This document shows, in pieces, positions 1 through 6,419 of a stretch of DNA of 6,659 nucleotides. Position 1 is the stretch's first letter, and each line of letters begins with the position of its first letter. A model generated the notes under the pieces. It was not told the origin of the DNA and searched no databases. It was given only the letters and a program-made list of their open reading frames with translations. Source of the DNA: Candidatus Treponema excrementipullorum (lineage in GTDB: Bacteria; Spirochaetota; Spirochaetia; Treponematales; Treponemataceae); NCBI GenBank assembly GCA_018883625.1, contig JAHLFV010000203.1, positions 1 to 6,659 of the forward strand, written 5' to 3'. Position numbers and translations under genes: made by a program.

Positions 1-2005
1 GTTTTAAGTTGTCGGCAATGATCACTGTTTTACCTAAAATTTCCTCCGGGGTAAGATAAGGCACTAATCCGGAAAGAATTATCCGCTCTTCACCGGAGCC
101 GTCATCTAAAGTTTCGATATACAGCTTATCGGCTTCGGGATGACGTTCAACTTTGACAACTTTTGCTGTTTTCAAAGCAATGTATTTGTTAAAATGCTCA
201 ACAGGATTTTCTGCTTTTTGAGGAACCTTTTCTTTTGCCTTTTCCTTGTTTTTATGGTGTCCTTCTTTTCTTTCTTTCTGACTGCCGGCATACCTATCTC
301 GGTAGCTTGCTATAGTTTTATCATCCAAAGTTTTAAAATAAATCTCTGGGGCAGATACTTTTTCCAAGCCTTCTATGGTACCTAAATTCTCCCAAGTAAG
401 ACCTTCTGAAGGATATCCTATACGGGGATCTGCCACTGTTTTACCGAAATATGACATAACTTTTTCGGAAAATTGCGGCATATAGGGATGAACTAAAATC
501 ATCAAATCTTTAATAACATAACATAGATTCATAATCAAAGAAGCGGCTTTTTCAGGATCTGTGGTTCTTGTTTTCCACGGTTCTCCGTCCTGAAAGGCTT
601 TGTTGGCAACAGAGGATAAGGCAAACATTTCCCGGAAAGCATCCTTCAATTCTGCCCATTCCAAAAGTTCCGTTATGTTCTTTTCTGACTCTTCAACTTC
701 TTTCCACAAAGTATCGTCTTTTACCCCTTGGGGGATCACGCCGTCATAATAACGGGAAACAAAGGTTAAAGTTCTGTTAACCAAATTACCCAAGTTACCG
801 ATTAACTCTCCGTTGTATTTTTCCTGAAAATCCTTCCACATAAACTGAGTGTCTGATTTTTCAGGACGATTGTAGAAGATGTAGAAACGCCACGCATCTG
901 CTGGAATACCAGATTCTTTTGCATCTGTTCCGAACACCCCAATACCTTTTGACTTGGAAAATTTCCCTGACTCATAATTAAGATACTCGGAACTGGACAT
1001 ATGATAAAGCTTTGTCCAATCTCTGCCCGAACCAATTAAAGTGGAGGGGAAAATAACCGTATGGAAAGGAATATTGTCTTTACCGATAAATTGAAACAAA
1101 TCCACCGGCGGTTTTGACGTAGCTTCTTGTGATTCTGATGGTAACCACCAAGACTTCCAGTCAAAAGAAGTTTTACCCTCTTCCGTAAGCTTATCTGCCA
1201 ACGCCTTTGTTATGGAAATATACCCGATGGGGGCGTCAAACCATACGTAAAATACTTTGTCCTCAAAACCTTCTTTGGGAACGGGAATACCCCATTTTAA
1301 GTCTCTGGTAATAGCTCTTTCGTGGAGACCATCCCGAATCCAAGCTTGAGTCATTTGCAAAGCATTTTTTGCCCACCGCCCCTTTTTGCTTGTATCTTCC
1401 ATCCAAGGTTTATATTTTTCCTGAATTTTAGGTAAATCTATATATAAATGTTTAGTCTGTTTTATCTCAGGTGTTGCACCGCAGGTTGAACAACGGGGAG
1501 ACTGTAGTTCGATAGGTTCCAAAAGTTTACCGCAGTTTTCACACTGATCGCCTCTGGCATCTTCGTATCCACAATGAGGACAAGTACCACGAACAAATCT
1601 ATCTGCCAGAAATCGCTGGCAATGGGGACAATACAACTGCTCAATAGTATCTTCTTTGATGTAGCCGTTTTTGTCCAAATCTAAAAACATACGCTGAACA
1701 ATCTCTGTTTGCTGAGGAGCAGATGTTCTTCCAAAATAGTCAAAAGCTATCCCAAACCACTTATAGATATCAGCGTGAATAGCATGATAATAATCGCACA
1801 GTTCCCGAGGAGTCTTTTTTTCTTCTAGAGCCTTTGTTTCTGTAGCAGTCCCGTACTCATCGGTACCACATACATATAAAGTGTCATATCCTTTACTGCG
1901 ACAAAATCGGGCAAATACATCGGCAGATAAAACTTGAATAAGATTTCCCAGATGGGGAACATTATTTACATAAGGTAAAGCGGAAGTTATTAATCGTCTG
2001 TTCAT
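1..2005 (-). CDS. metG: Methionyl-tRNA synthetase, archaeal/eukaryotic type (3' end outside window)
   Basis: Charges tRNA-Met with methionine in the cytoplasm (class I synthetase). The window holds 668 codons from the ATG at 2005-2003; the frame is open to position 1, so the C-terminus lies outside. Seen in the translation: HIGH-type motif HLGN at residues 18-21; a zinc-binding insert with eight cysteines in four CxxC pairs (126/129, 142/145, 155/158, 172/175), enough for two zinc knuckles; the WFDAPIGY region near 255-262; the KMSKS loop as KFSKS at 348-352, followed by GIGVFG; an alpha-helical anticodon domain around 380-560; a Lys/Glu-rich linker at about 575-600; and from about 601 a Trbp111/EMAPII-like tRNA-binding OB fold (KVERHPEADKLY). 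The KFSKS variant and the flanking sequence resemble human and archaeal MetRS more than E. coli MetG. Initiation is odd: only a weak GGTG lies 5 bases before ATG. It has its own promoter in the 69-base gap upstream. Confidence 0.97.
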   Translation of the reverse strand, partial: MNRRLITSALPYVNNVPHLGNLIQVLSADVFARFCRSKGYDTLYVCGTDEYGTATETKALEEKKTPRELCDYYHAIHADIYKWFGIAFDYFGRTSAPQQTEIVQRMFLDLDKNGYIKEDTIEQLYCPHCQRFLADRFVRGTCPHCGYEDARGDQCENCGKLLEPIELQSPRCSTCGATPEIKQTKHLYIDLPKIQEKYKPWMEDTSKKGRWAKNALQMTQAWIRDGLHERAITRDLKWGIPVPKEGFEDKVFYVWFDAPIGYISITKALADKLTEEGKTSFDWKSWWLPSESQEATSKPPVDLFQFIGKDNIPFHTVIFPSTLIGSGRDWTKLYHMSSSEYLNYESGKFSKSKGIGVFGTDAKESGIPADAWRFYIFYNRPEKSDTQFMWKDFQEKYNGELIGNLGNLVNRTLTFVSRYYDGVIPQGVKDDTLWKEVEESEKNITELLEWAELKDAFREMFALSSVANKAFQDGEPWKTRTTDPEKAASLIMNLCYVIKDLMILVHPYMPQFSEKVMSYFGKTVADPRIGYPSEGLTWENLGTIEGLEKVSAPEIYFKTLDDKTIASYRDRYAGSQKERKEGHHKNKEKAKEKVPQKAENPVEHFNKYIALKTAKVVKVERHPEADKLYIETLDDGSGEERIILSGLVPYLTPEEILGKTVIIADNLK

Positions 2006-2012
2006 TAAAACA

Positions 2013-2032
2013 CCATATATTGAAAGATATGG
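2013..2032 (-). promoter_or_regulatory. Possible leader hairpin overlapping the metG ribosome site
   Basis: CCATAT (2032-2027) and ATATGG (2018-2013) are perfectly complementary across an 8-base loop, just upstream of the metG ATG. The GG of the only Shine-Dalgarno-like sequence (GGTG, 2014-2011) sits in the 3' arm, so the hairpin could mask it. The predicted transcription start is close to the 5' arm, so part of that arm may be absent from the transcript; the element could instead be a DNA operator. Weak by itself: 6 base pairs, four of them A-T. Confidence 0.3.
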
Positions 2033-2036
2033 CATA

Positions 2037-2065
2037 ATTTTATATTCTTACACCCTTTTAGTCAA
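2037..2065 (-). promoter_or_regulatory. Sigma70-type promoter of metG
   Basis: On the minus strand TTGACT (2065-2060) and TAAAAT (2042-2037) are separated by exactly 17 bases, giving 5/6 matches to each consensus hexamer. The predicted start is near 2030, leaving a leader of about 25 bases before the metG ATG. It lies in the gap just after the GH57-like gene stop, so metG can be transcribed separately from the rnf-like operon. This is a reading by eye; no transcript data are available. Confidence 0.65.
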
Positions 2066-2070
2066 CTAAA
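2057..2070 (-). repeat. 14-base inverted repeat over the metG -35 box
   Basis: TTTAGT and ACTAAA form a perfect 6-base inverted repeat around a 2-base centre (TG). It spans the -35 hexamer of the metG promoter and so is placed where a repressor or activator operator would sit. It is too AT-rich, and has no downstream T-run in the reading direction, to be a convincing terminator of the preceding gene. Such short AT-rich palindromes also arise by chance. Confidence 0.35.
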
Positions 2071-2074
2071 AAAA

Positions 2075-3997
2075 CTATTTCCTCTTTTTCTTGGGGTTTA
2101 TGACTTTTTTGGGCAATACGGAAAACATAATACTTTTTTCAATTTCTCTCTGAGCCGGTATATCTACAAGCCATACCATTGTTGCAGATAAACTACCCTT
2201 ATTCTCAGATAAATGTAAGGTAGCTTTTTCATTCAAAGTAAAAACAAAGGATAGCTCCTTATCTGAAAAACGGAAAACGGATACACTTTTCAGATTCTCT
2301 TTGGGAATTTCATTGTGAAAGACCTGTAGTTGATCCGTTTCACCAAAAATAATTTCCGTGTCCAGGGGATCTGAAGTATGAGAGATATCTAGTAAAAGAT
2401 TGCATTCTACAGCGAAAAAGTGACGGAAAGTTTCCTGACTTTCGTTTTTAATAATGTACTGGACAGATATTCCGTCGGCAGACATATAATAGTTTTTCCG
2501 CAAAGAAATTGTTTGGCGCTTTTCTCCTAAACGACTTTTTGCCGTAAGTTTGATGTCTCGCCGTTTTCCGTCAAAAGTGACTTCTCTGTATAACTGACCG
2601 GTGAACAGATCACTTTTTGACACAAATTCATTTTCTAAGAAGTAATCTAAAAATAGCCCTGTATTTTTGCCGTTACTGCCGGCATAATTTTTAGTAGTTC
2701 TGAATACATCATATTCAAATAAACTACCACCACGTCCCTGAATATAAGCATTGAATTCCGGAAATTGACAGATATACTCTTTTATGCCGTCAGCGTCGTA
2801 ATCATAGCTTGTTACAGAATCAAAAAAGCCTGAATAATCCCTGATAATATGCTCAGCCTGGAGCAAACTGTGATAAGCTCCTTCATGGCTCCATTGAGAA
2901 TTAAAATTAGGCTCAGCCAAATAGGCTTCTCCTGATTGTGCTTCCCACAATAAATCTCGGGCAGATTTTCGACTGTTCTTTTCCTTCCGATTTTTGTTGT
3001 TGATTAAGGTACTGACATGAACCATTTTTGAGTAGAGAAAATAATTTCTTGGTTGATGTAACAAATAATCGTAGGAATTCACTACAACCATTTCTGGAAA
3101 AGCATTAGTGCCAGAGGACGTCTCTTGAGAAGATAGCTTTTTTGCAGTGAGAATTCCGGCAGGAATATAGGTTCTTTGAAAATGTTGTGTTTCTTTAATG
3201 TACTTTGAAGGCAATGTCCATTGAAATTCAGCTCTCGTCATTTCATGCTTTAAAGTTTGTTCCATGTCCTCTAGCCATCCGCTGTCAATGAGCGCACAAA
3301 AATCGGAAAGAGACAGACTGCAACAGACAAGGGGGTGTTCTGCTTCATGGCAAGAGGTGAACACTAAGTCTTCCAACTGATACAAATAGTCTTTAGGTGG
3401 TATGGGACGGCCCTGAGCATCAAAGGGAAGATGTTGCTGGTGTTGCCCCAAAACATATAAAACCTTGCCTAACTCTTGAATTATATAAGGCAAAGACTGA
3501 TTTTTGTATTGGGGGATCAGTCTGCTATCCATCAGCACAAAGTCCATTGAACAGGTCTTCAAACAGGTAACAAGAGAAGGATCCCATGCGTTATTAGGGA
3601 TAACCATTCCTCTGGGTCTTTTACCGGTATGACGTCTTAAAGCTGTGGTATATAATTCGATCTGACCTACTCTGTCTGCCGGTAAAATATTGGGAAGTAA
3701 AGGTTCGTAGTAAGCCCCCCCTAACAATTCAACCTGCTTGTTTCCAACCAAATCAGATAGGACAACGGTAATTTCCCGATGAAGCCGAGAAAACAAATCC
3801 AATTGCCTGCCGGGAATAGATAAAGAAAAACGGTACGATGGATGGGAAAACAAAAAGTGAAACATTTTATAGTATTGATTGAGCTGGGACTCAAAGCCCT
3901 CCTCCAAGGCCTTTTTAAAAGGCAAACCGGTATCCAGTTGGGAGAGAAATTGAATGTCCTTACTGTAAATATCAAAACAAAAATGTATCGTTCCCAT
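2075..3997 (-). CDS. GH57 4-alpha-glucanotransferase-like protein, probably catalytically inactive
   Basis: 640 residues from ATG, about the length of GH57 4-alpha-glucanotransferases. Family signs: ELLGGAYYEPLL at 90-101 (the usual second conserved GH57 block), a W-x-P block at 138-140, an AxY block near 353-360 where the family has QCNDAYWHG, and a C-terminal beta domain of the DUF1926 kind (YDADGIKEY about 400-408, RGGSLFEYD about 422-430). The catalytic parts are changed: the N-terminal HQP motif is absent, the nucleophile Glu of the WLxERVWxP block reads IPNNAWDP (Asn at 135), the acid/base DDGEKFG block reads SCHEAEH near 215, and the His of the fifth block is missing. No signal peptide, so cytoplasmic. 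It follows rnfB by about 20 bases, so it is probably co-transcribed. An in-frame TTG directly before ATG (4000-3998) is an alternative start. Likely a pseudoenzyme, perhaps binding glucan or acting as a regulator; the function is unknown. Confidence 0.85.
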   Translation of the reverse strand: MGTIHFCFDIYSKDIQFLSQLDTGLPFKKALEEGFESQLNQYYKMFHFLFSHPSYRFSLSIPGRQLDLFSRLHREITVVLSDLVGNKQVELLGGAYYEPLLPNILPADRVGQIELYTTALRRHTGKRPRGMVIPNNAWDPSLVTCLKTCSMDFVLMDSRLIPQYKNQSLPYIIQELGKVLYVLGQHQQHLPFDAQGRPIPPKDYLYQLEDLVFTSCHEAEHPLVCCSLSLSDFCALIDSGWLEDMEQTLKHEMTRAEFQWTLPSKYIKETQHFQRTYIPAGILTAKKLSSQETSSGTNAFPEMVVVNSYDYLLHQPRNYFLYSKMVHVSTLINNKNRKEKNSRKSARDLLWEAQSGEAYLAEPNFNSQWSHEGAYHSLLQAEHIIRDYSGFFDSVTSYDYDADGIKEYICQFPEFNAYIQGRGGSLFEYDVFRTTKNYAGSNGKNTGLFLDYFLENEFVSKSDLFTGQLYREVTFDGKRRDIKLTAKSRLGEKRQTISLRKNYYMSADGISVQYIIKNESQETFRHFFAVECNLLLDISHTSDPLDTEIIFGETDQLQVFHNEIPKENLKSVSVFRFSDKELSFVFTLNEKATLHLSENKGSLSATMVWLVDIPAQREIEKSIMFSVLPKKVINPKKKRK

Positions 3998-4007
3998 CAA
4001 CTCTTTA

Positions 4008-4011
4008 TCCT
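4008..4011 (-). promoter_or_regulatory. Ribosome-binding site of the GH57-like gene (start ambiguous)
   Basis: AGGA lies 7 bases before an in-frame TTG (4000-3998) and 10 bases before the adjacent ATG (3997-3995). Spacing favours TTG slightly and codon preference favours ATG. The choice changes the protein by a single residue. Confidence 0.5.
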
Positions 4012-4018
4012 ACATTGG

Positions 4019-4627
4019 TTAGTTTTTATAAAACATATTATAACATACTTTCGCTAATTTGGATGTTTGTTTTTGAGGAATTTCTTCTTTTCTTTCAGAT
4101 TTATAACCGGTGCACGCTGTTTCTCCTACCGTATTTCCGCAAGGAATAATACGGACAACTTCTGCAACAGGCACAAGTTTTATTATTTTTTTCGGGCACA
4201 AATCTACACAAGCTCCGCACCCGATACAGCCATCTTGGATGACTGCTGTTTCGTTCACTAGTTTTATTGCTTTTTGTGGGCAGACAGATACACAGGAACC
4301 AAAACCCAAACACTGCTGAAAACAATCACTATTTGTTTCAAACTGAGAAAAATATATTCTGCAATCTTTCGGTCCACTGTAAGCAATGCTTCCCGCTCCG
4401 CCTATCTTTCCGTGATTACAAAGGACAACCGCCCTCATACCTGAATCCTTCAAGTGAACAGTTTCATCCTCTGCCATTTTAAACTCATTTTTGTTTAATA
4501 AAAAATTTTCATTAACAGTTTCTTCGTTGATTCGCCTAATGGCAGGTATTAAAATAGAAAAAAGAAAAACCGTTATAATTCCTGCAGAAAGGAAAAAAAC
4601 AATAAAAAGAACTATAGGGACTATCAT
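4019..4627 (-). CDS. rnfB: RnfB-like ferredoxin subunit lacking the N-terminal iron-sulfur module
   Basis: In canonical Rnf, RnfB is the membrane-anchored iron-sulfur subunit that carries electrons between ferredoxin and the membrane core. Here it has 202 residues: an N-terminal membrane segment (about 1-27), a short linker, then a C-terminal part like clostridial RnfB: AVVLCN at 66-71, DC at 88-89, the first ferredoxin-type set C102, C106, C112, C116 followed by P (within CLGFGSCVSVCP), and the second set C134, C137, C140, C144 (CIGCGACVDLCP). The block normally between anchor and this part, with CGxCGxxGC (PF04060-type [4Fe-4S] module), is absent: only about 35 residues with no Cys lie there. 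Extra Cys at 163, 172 and 195. An upstream in-frame start at 4651 would add eight residues, but the ATG at 4627 overlaps the rnfA stop as ATGA and has GGAGG 9 bases before, so it is preferred. Confidence 0.88.
   Translation of the reverse strand: MIVPIVLFIVFFLSAGIITVFLFSILIPAIRRINEETVNENFLLNKNEFKMAEDETVHLKDSGMRAVVLCNHGKIGGAGSIAYSGPKDCRIYFSQFETNSDCFQQCLGFGSCVSVCPQKAIKLVNETAVIQDGCIGCGACVDLCPKKIIKLVPVAEVVRIIPCGNTVGETACTGYKSERKEEIPQKQTSKLAKVCYNMFYKN
4037..4045 (-). promoter_or_regulatory. Possible internal extended -10 promoter before the GH57-like gene
   Basis: TGTTATAAT on the minus strand is a perfect extended -10 element (TGnTATAAT) inside the last codons of the rnfB-like gene, about 40 bases before the GH57-like start. 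There is no good -35 hexamer at 16-18 bases, which extended -10 promoters can tolerate. It could give the GH57-like gene transcription independent of the rnf-like genes. In AT-rich DNA a chance match is quite possible. Confidence 0.35.
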
Positions 4628-5172
4628 CGAGCTATTCCTCCCGTAAGCCATGAAACGTCAAAAGCCAAAATAAACAATACCAAAATAGCTAAACTGAATA
4701 ATATCACAGCATTTTTGAACACCGGCAATGGAGCAGCCATTTTTGAACGCTTCCTGACAGTATAAGTGATCAATACTAGGGTATAGAAGGATGTTAAAGC
4801 AACAAAGACATACAACAACGCTTCCAAAATAGAAAGGCTTTCATTAATTGCCAACAGAATCGAAAAAAAGGAAACAAAAAATTCGTTTCCGCCTTTTACG
4901 GAAGCTAATTGTAAAATTATTTCCAGAAAAGTAGAAAAAACAATAAAGATGAGGATACAAATAAAAGGGAAGAATTCCTGAAGTCCCAAGGGAGATAAAA
5001 CAGAGGTAACAATTATTGAAGACAAAGCCACCGTGGCAAAAGAACACAGTAAGGACTTTAAATACAAAAACTTTATGTCTTTAATTGATTCGGAAATCAA
5101 AATGACTCTGTTAAGTCCTATTCCGTAGAAAAAAACAGAACTTAAAAAAACGATCAAACTTTCAAGTACCAT
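4624..5172 (-). CDS. rnfA: RnfA-like integral membrane subunit without the [2Fe-2S] cysteines
   Basis: 182 residues with about six hydrophobic helices, near the usual 190-odd of RnfA/RsxA, a core membrane subunit that pairs with RnfE. The match to RsxA is low but runs end to end: GLN-(x)-IS at 19-28 over GLCPFMGVS, INES at 109-112 over TTNCAVLG, and APLPVFKNAVIL at 147-158 over VPAPFRGNAIAL. In canonical RnfA the Cys of GLC and of TNC, together with those of RnfE, hold a [2Fe-2S] cluster within the membrane; here these positions are Asn21 and Glu111. The only cysteines in the protein are C43 and C72, in other helices. The start overlaps the rnfE stop (TGATG), with GGGGAGGA 7 bases before ATG; the stop overlaps the rnfB start. 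Identification rests on position as well as sequence. Any redox role in the usual manner is doubtful. Confidence 0.83.
   Translation of the reverse strand: MVLESLIVFLSSVFFYGIGLNRVILISESIKDIKFLYLKSLLCSFATVALSSIIVTSVLSPLGLQEFFPFICILIFIVFSTFLEIILQLASVKGGNEFFVSFFSILLAINESLSILEALLYVFVALTSFYTLVLITYTVRKRSKMAAPLPVFKNAVILFSLAILVLFILAFDVSWLTGGIAR
4635..4642 (-). promoter_or_regulatory. Ribosome-binding site deciding the rnfB start
   Basis: GGGAGGAA lies inside the end of the rnfA-like gene. Its GGAGG core is 9 bases before the ATG at 4627-4625, which overlaps the rnfA TGA. This supports the shorter, 202-residue form of the rnfB product over a start at 4651. Confidence 0.75.
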
Positions 5173-5930
5173 CAGTTATCCTCCCCGGAAGCAAAATTGC
5201 CTCTCATGCCCTTATCTTGCTCCGACAGCATTGTGTCCCCTGTATTTACATCGGTATCCGGGGTTTCATTTTTTTCTTGTGATTTTTTTCGTTTTTCTTT
5301 TGTCAATGTTTTTACAGGACGGAGTTCAGGACTGCGATGCAAAATATCTGCGTATTGAGACAGAGCTGTCATGATGCCGTAAAAAAGCCCAATCAAAACC
5401 AGCGCACCCGGTATAGAAGCAAAAAAGATAAAAGGACTTAAAGTAAAAAAGCTTGGAAAAACCACCTTAAACACACCTGATGGTGTAGGAAGGGAAACGG
5501 TTCCGTACCCAATAACCTCTCGAAGTAAAAAAAACATAAACACGTACAGAGAAAAAATCAGGCTGGTTCTCATATTCTGTTTCAAGGTGTTTGCTAAATT
5601 TTCTTTATGCTCGGTAAAAAAATCTCCTAAAAGAAGGACTTCGGCAATGGGAATGTATAACATAAAACCTAACCCTAAAGCCACCATAGGAGAATAAAAA
5701 ATCAAAATCTGTCTGAAAAAAAGAACCATACCCACAAGAAACATCATAAGATAGGTTTTCTTCAGTGAGTCTATTTTTAAAATACACAATCCGTAGTCAA
5801 ACAGTGTAGTTGTTAACATCAGAAAATTTATTAAAATGATTACCGGAATTCCATAATACAATCGTCCGGCTATAGGAACCAGTGTCACCAAAGCGGTACA
5901 CAAATACATAACAGGAATTTTTTTACTCAT
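5172..5930 (-). CDS. rnfE: RnfE-like integral membrane subunit without the [2Fe-2S] cysteines
   Basis: 252 residues, about six hydrophobic helices, followed by a charged, probably cytoplasmic tail (about 200-252, rich in Lys, Glu and Asp). RnfE is the partner and paralogue of RnfA in the membrane core. Recognisable blocks: YIPIAEVLLLG at 92-102 over the family IPLIVTNCIVVG, LREVIGYGT at 136-144 over LREIIGNGT, and LSPFIFFASIPGALVLIGL at 164-182 over DSPFLLAMLPPGAFIGLGL. Both cluster cysteines are missing: the second block has no Cys, and the N-terminal GLCP region appears as PIAG around 19-22. Remaining Cys are C11 and C49. ATG at 5930 has GAGGA 6 bases upstream and overlaps the rnfG end by 8 bases. 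The C-terminal match makes RnfE more likely than a second RnfA. Confidence 0.83.
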   Translation of the reverse strand: MSKKIPVMYLCTALVTLVPIAGRLYYGIPVIILINFLMLTTTLFDYGLCILKIDSLKKTYLMMFLVGMVLFFRQILIFYSPMVALGLGFMLYIPIAEVLLLGDFFTEHKENLANTLKQNMRTSLIFSLYVFMFFLLREVIGYGTVSLPTPSGVFKVVFPSFFTLSPFIFFASIPGALVLIGLFYGIMTALSQYADILHRSPELRPVKTLTKEKRKKSQEKNETPDTDVNTGDTMLSEQDKGMRGNFASGEDN

Positions 5931-6414
5931 CTTTGTTCCTCGTTAAACTCTTCGTAATGATTTGAGGAATTCTACTGCACCAGTACTGTACCTGTAAGGA
6001 ATTTTTTAATCCTGTTGCAATAGCTCCTTCTTTTTTTAAATTAGAATCCAGTATGGAGAAATCTACAAAGGAAACTTCATTTCCGGTATATATATATACG
6101 GCAGGCATTATTCCATACAAGGTTGTAATACGGGCTATGACGCCGTAAGCAGGAGTCTTTTCTGGAAAATTTGTCTGTGCAGGTAGTAATTCATAGGCAA
6201 CCAAAGATGTGGATAAAGCACTATTTATGGTGATTTGTTCCCCTACTTGATAGGTTTGGGGATAGTGATTTTCCAAAATTTTCGCAAGATCTTTTTGTAG
6301 TCTGTCACTCCACACGTTTCTGGAAAAAAACACAGGTATAAAGAGAATCAAAAAAAATACTGCAATAATTGCCATAAAAATGTAAAAATCTCGGACTATT
6401 TTTTTAGACTCCAT
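5923..6414 (-). CDS. rnfG: RnfG-like membrane-anchored extracytoplasmic protein, no flavin motif
   Basis: 163 residues: a charged N-terminus, one hydrophobic helix (about 11-31), then a soluble domain expected outside the cytoplasmic membrane. It sits exactly where rnfG belongs, between rnfD and rnfE. The central part (YGVIARITTLYGIMPAVYIY at 90-109, then GNEVSFVDFSIL) looks like the FMN-binding-domain pattern of RnfG, where a glycine-rich strand leads into a GxI-type strand pair. The S(G)AT motif, whose Thr carries covalent FMN in RnfG, should follow near residues 140-155, but that stretch reads QVQYWCSRIPQIITKS. It is also shorter than RsxG (about 206). One Cys (146). AGGAG lies 8 bases before the ATG; the gap to rnfD is 5 bases. 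The family call depends on gene order as much as sequence; a lineage-specific replacement is possible. Confidence 0.62.
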   Translation of the reverse strand: MESKKIVRDFYIFMAIIAVFFLILFIPVFFSRNVWSDRLQKDLAKILENHYPQTYQVGEQITINSALSTSLVAYELLPAQTNFPEKTPAYGVIARITTLYGIMPAVYIYTGNEVSFVDFSILDSNLKKEGAIATGLKNSLQVQYWCSRIPQIITKSLTRNKDE

Positions 6415-6419
6415 ACAAC

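Noticed and set aside
140..1644. Small open frames on both strands within the first 2 kb
   Set aside because: They overlap the long, unmistakable metG frame on the minus strand; their translations show no family features and they lack ribosome sites.
2050..2074. Rho-independent terminator after the GH57-like gene
   Set aside because: The only inverted repeat (2070-2057) is 6 AT-rich base pairs with a 2-base loop and is followed by A residues, not a T-run, on the transcribed strand.
3842..4482. Plus-strand open frames opposite the GH57-like and rnfB genes
   Set aside because: They are antisense to well-supported genes, and their Cys/His-rich look is a mirror of the ferredoxin codons on the other strand.
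4019..4651. Longer RnfB starting at 4651
   Set aside because: It would overlap rnfA by 28 bases without a suitably placed ribosome site, whereas the start at 4627 has GGAGG and an ATGA overlap.
4624..6414. Missing redox motifs explained as frameshifts or pseudogenes
   Set aside because: Each frame is open from start to stop, conserved blocks lie on both sides of the missing residues in the same frame, and gene overlaps and ribosome sites are intact.
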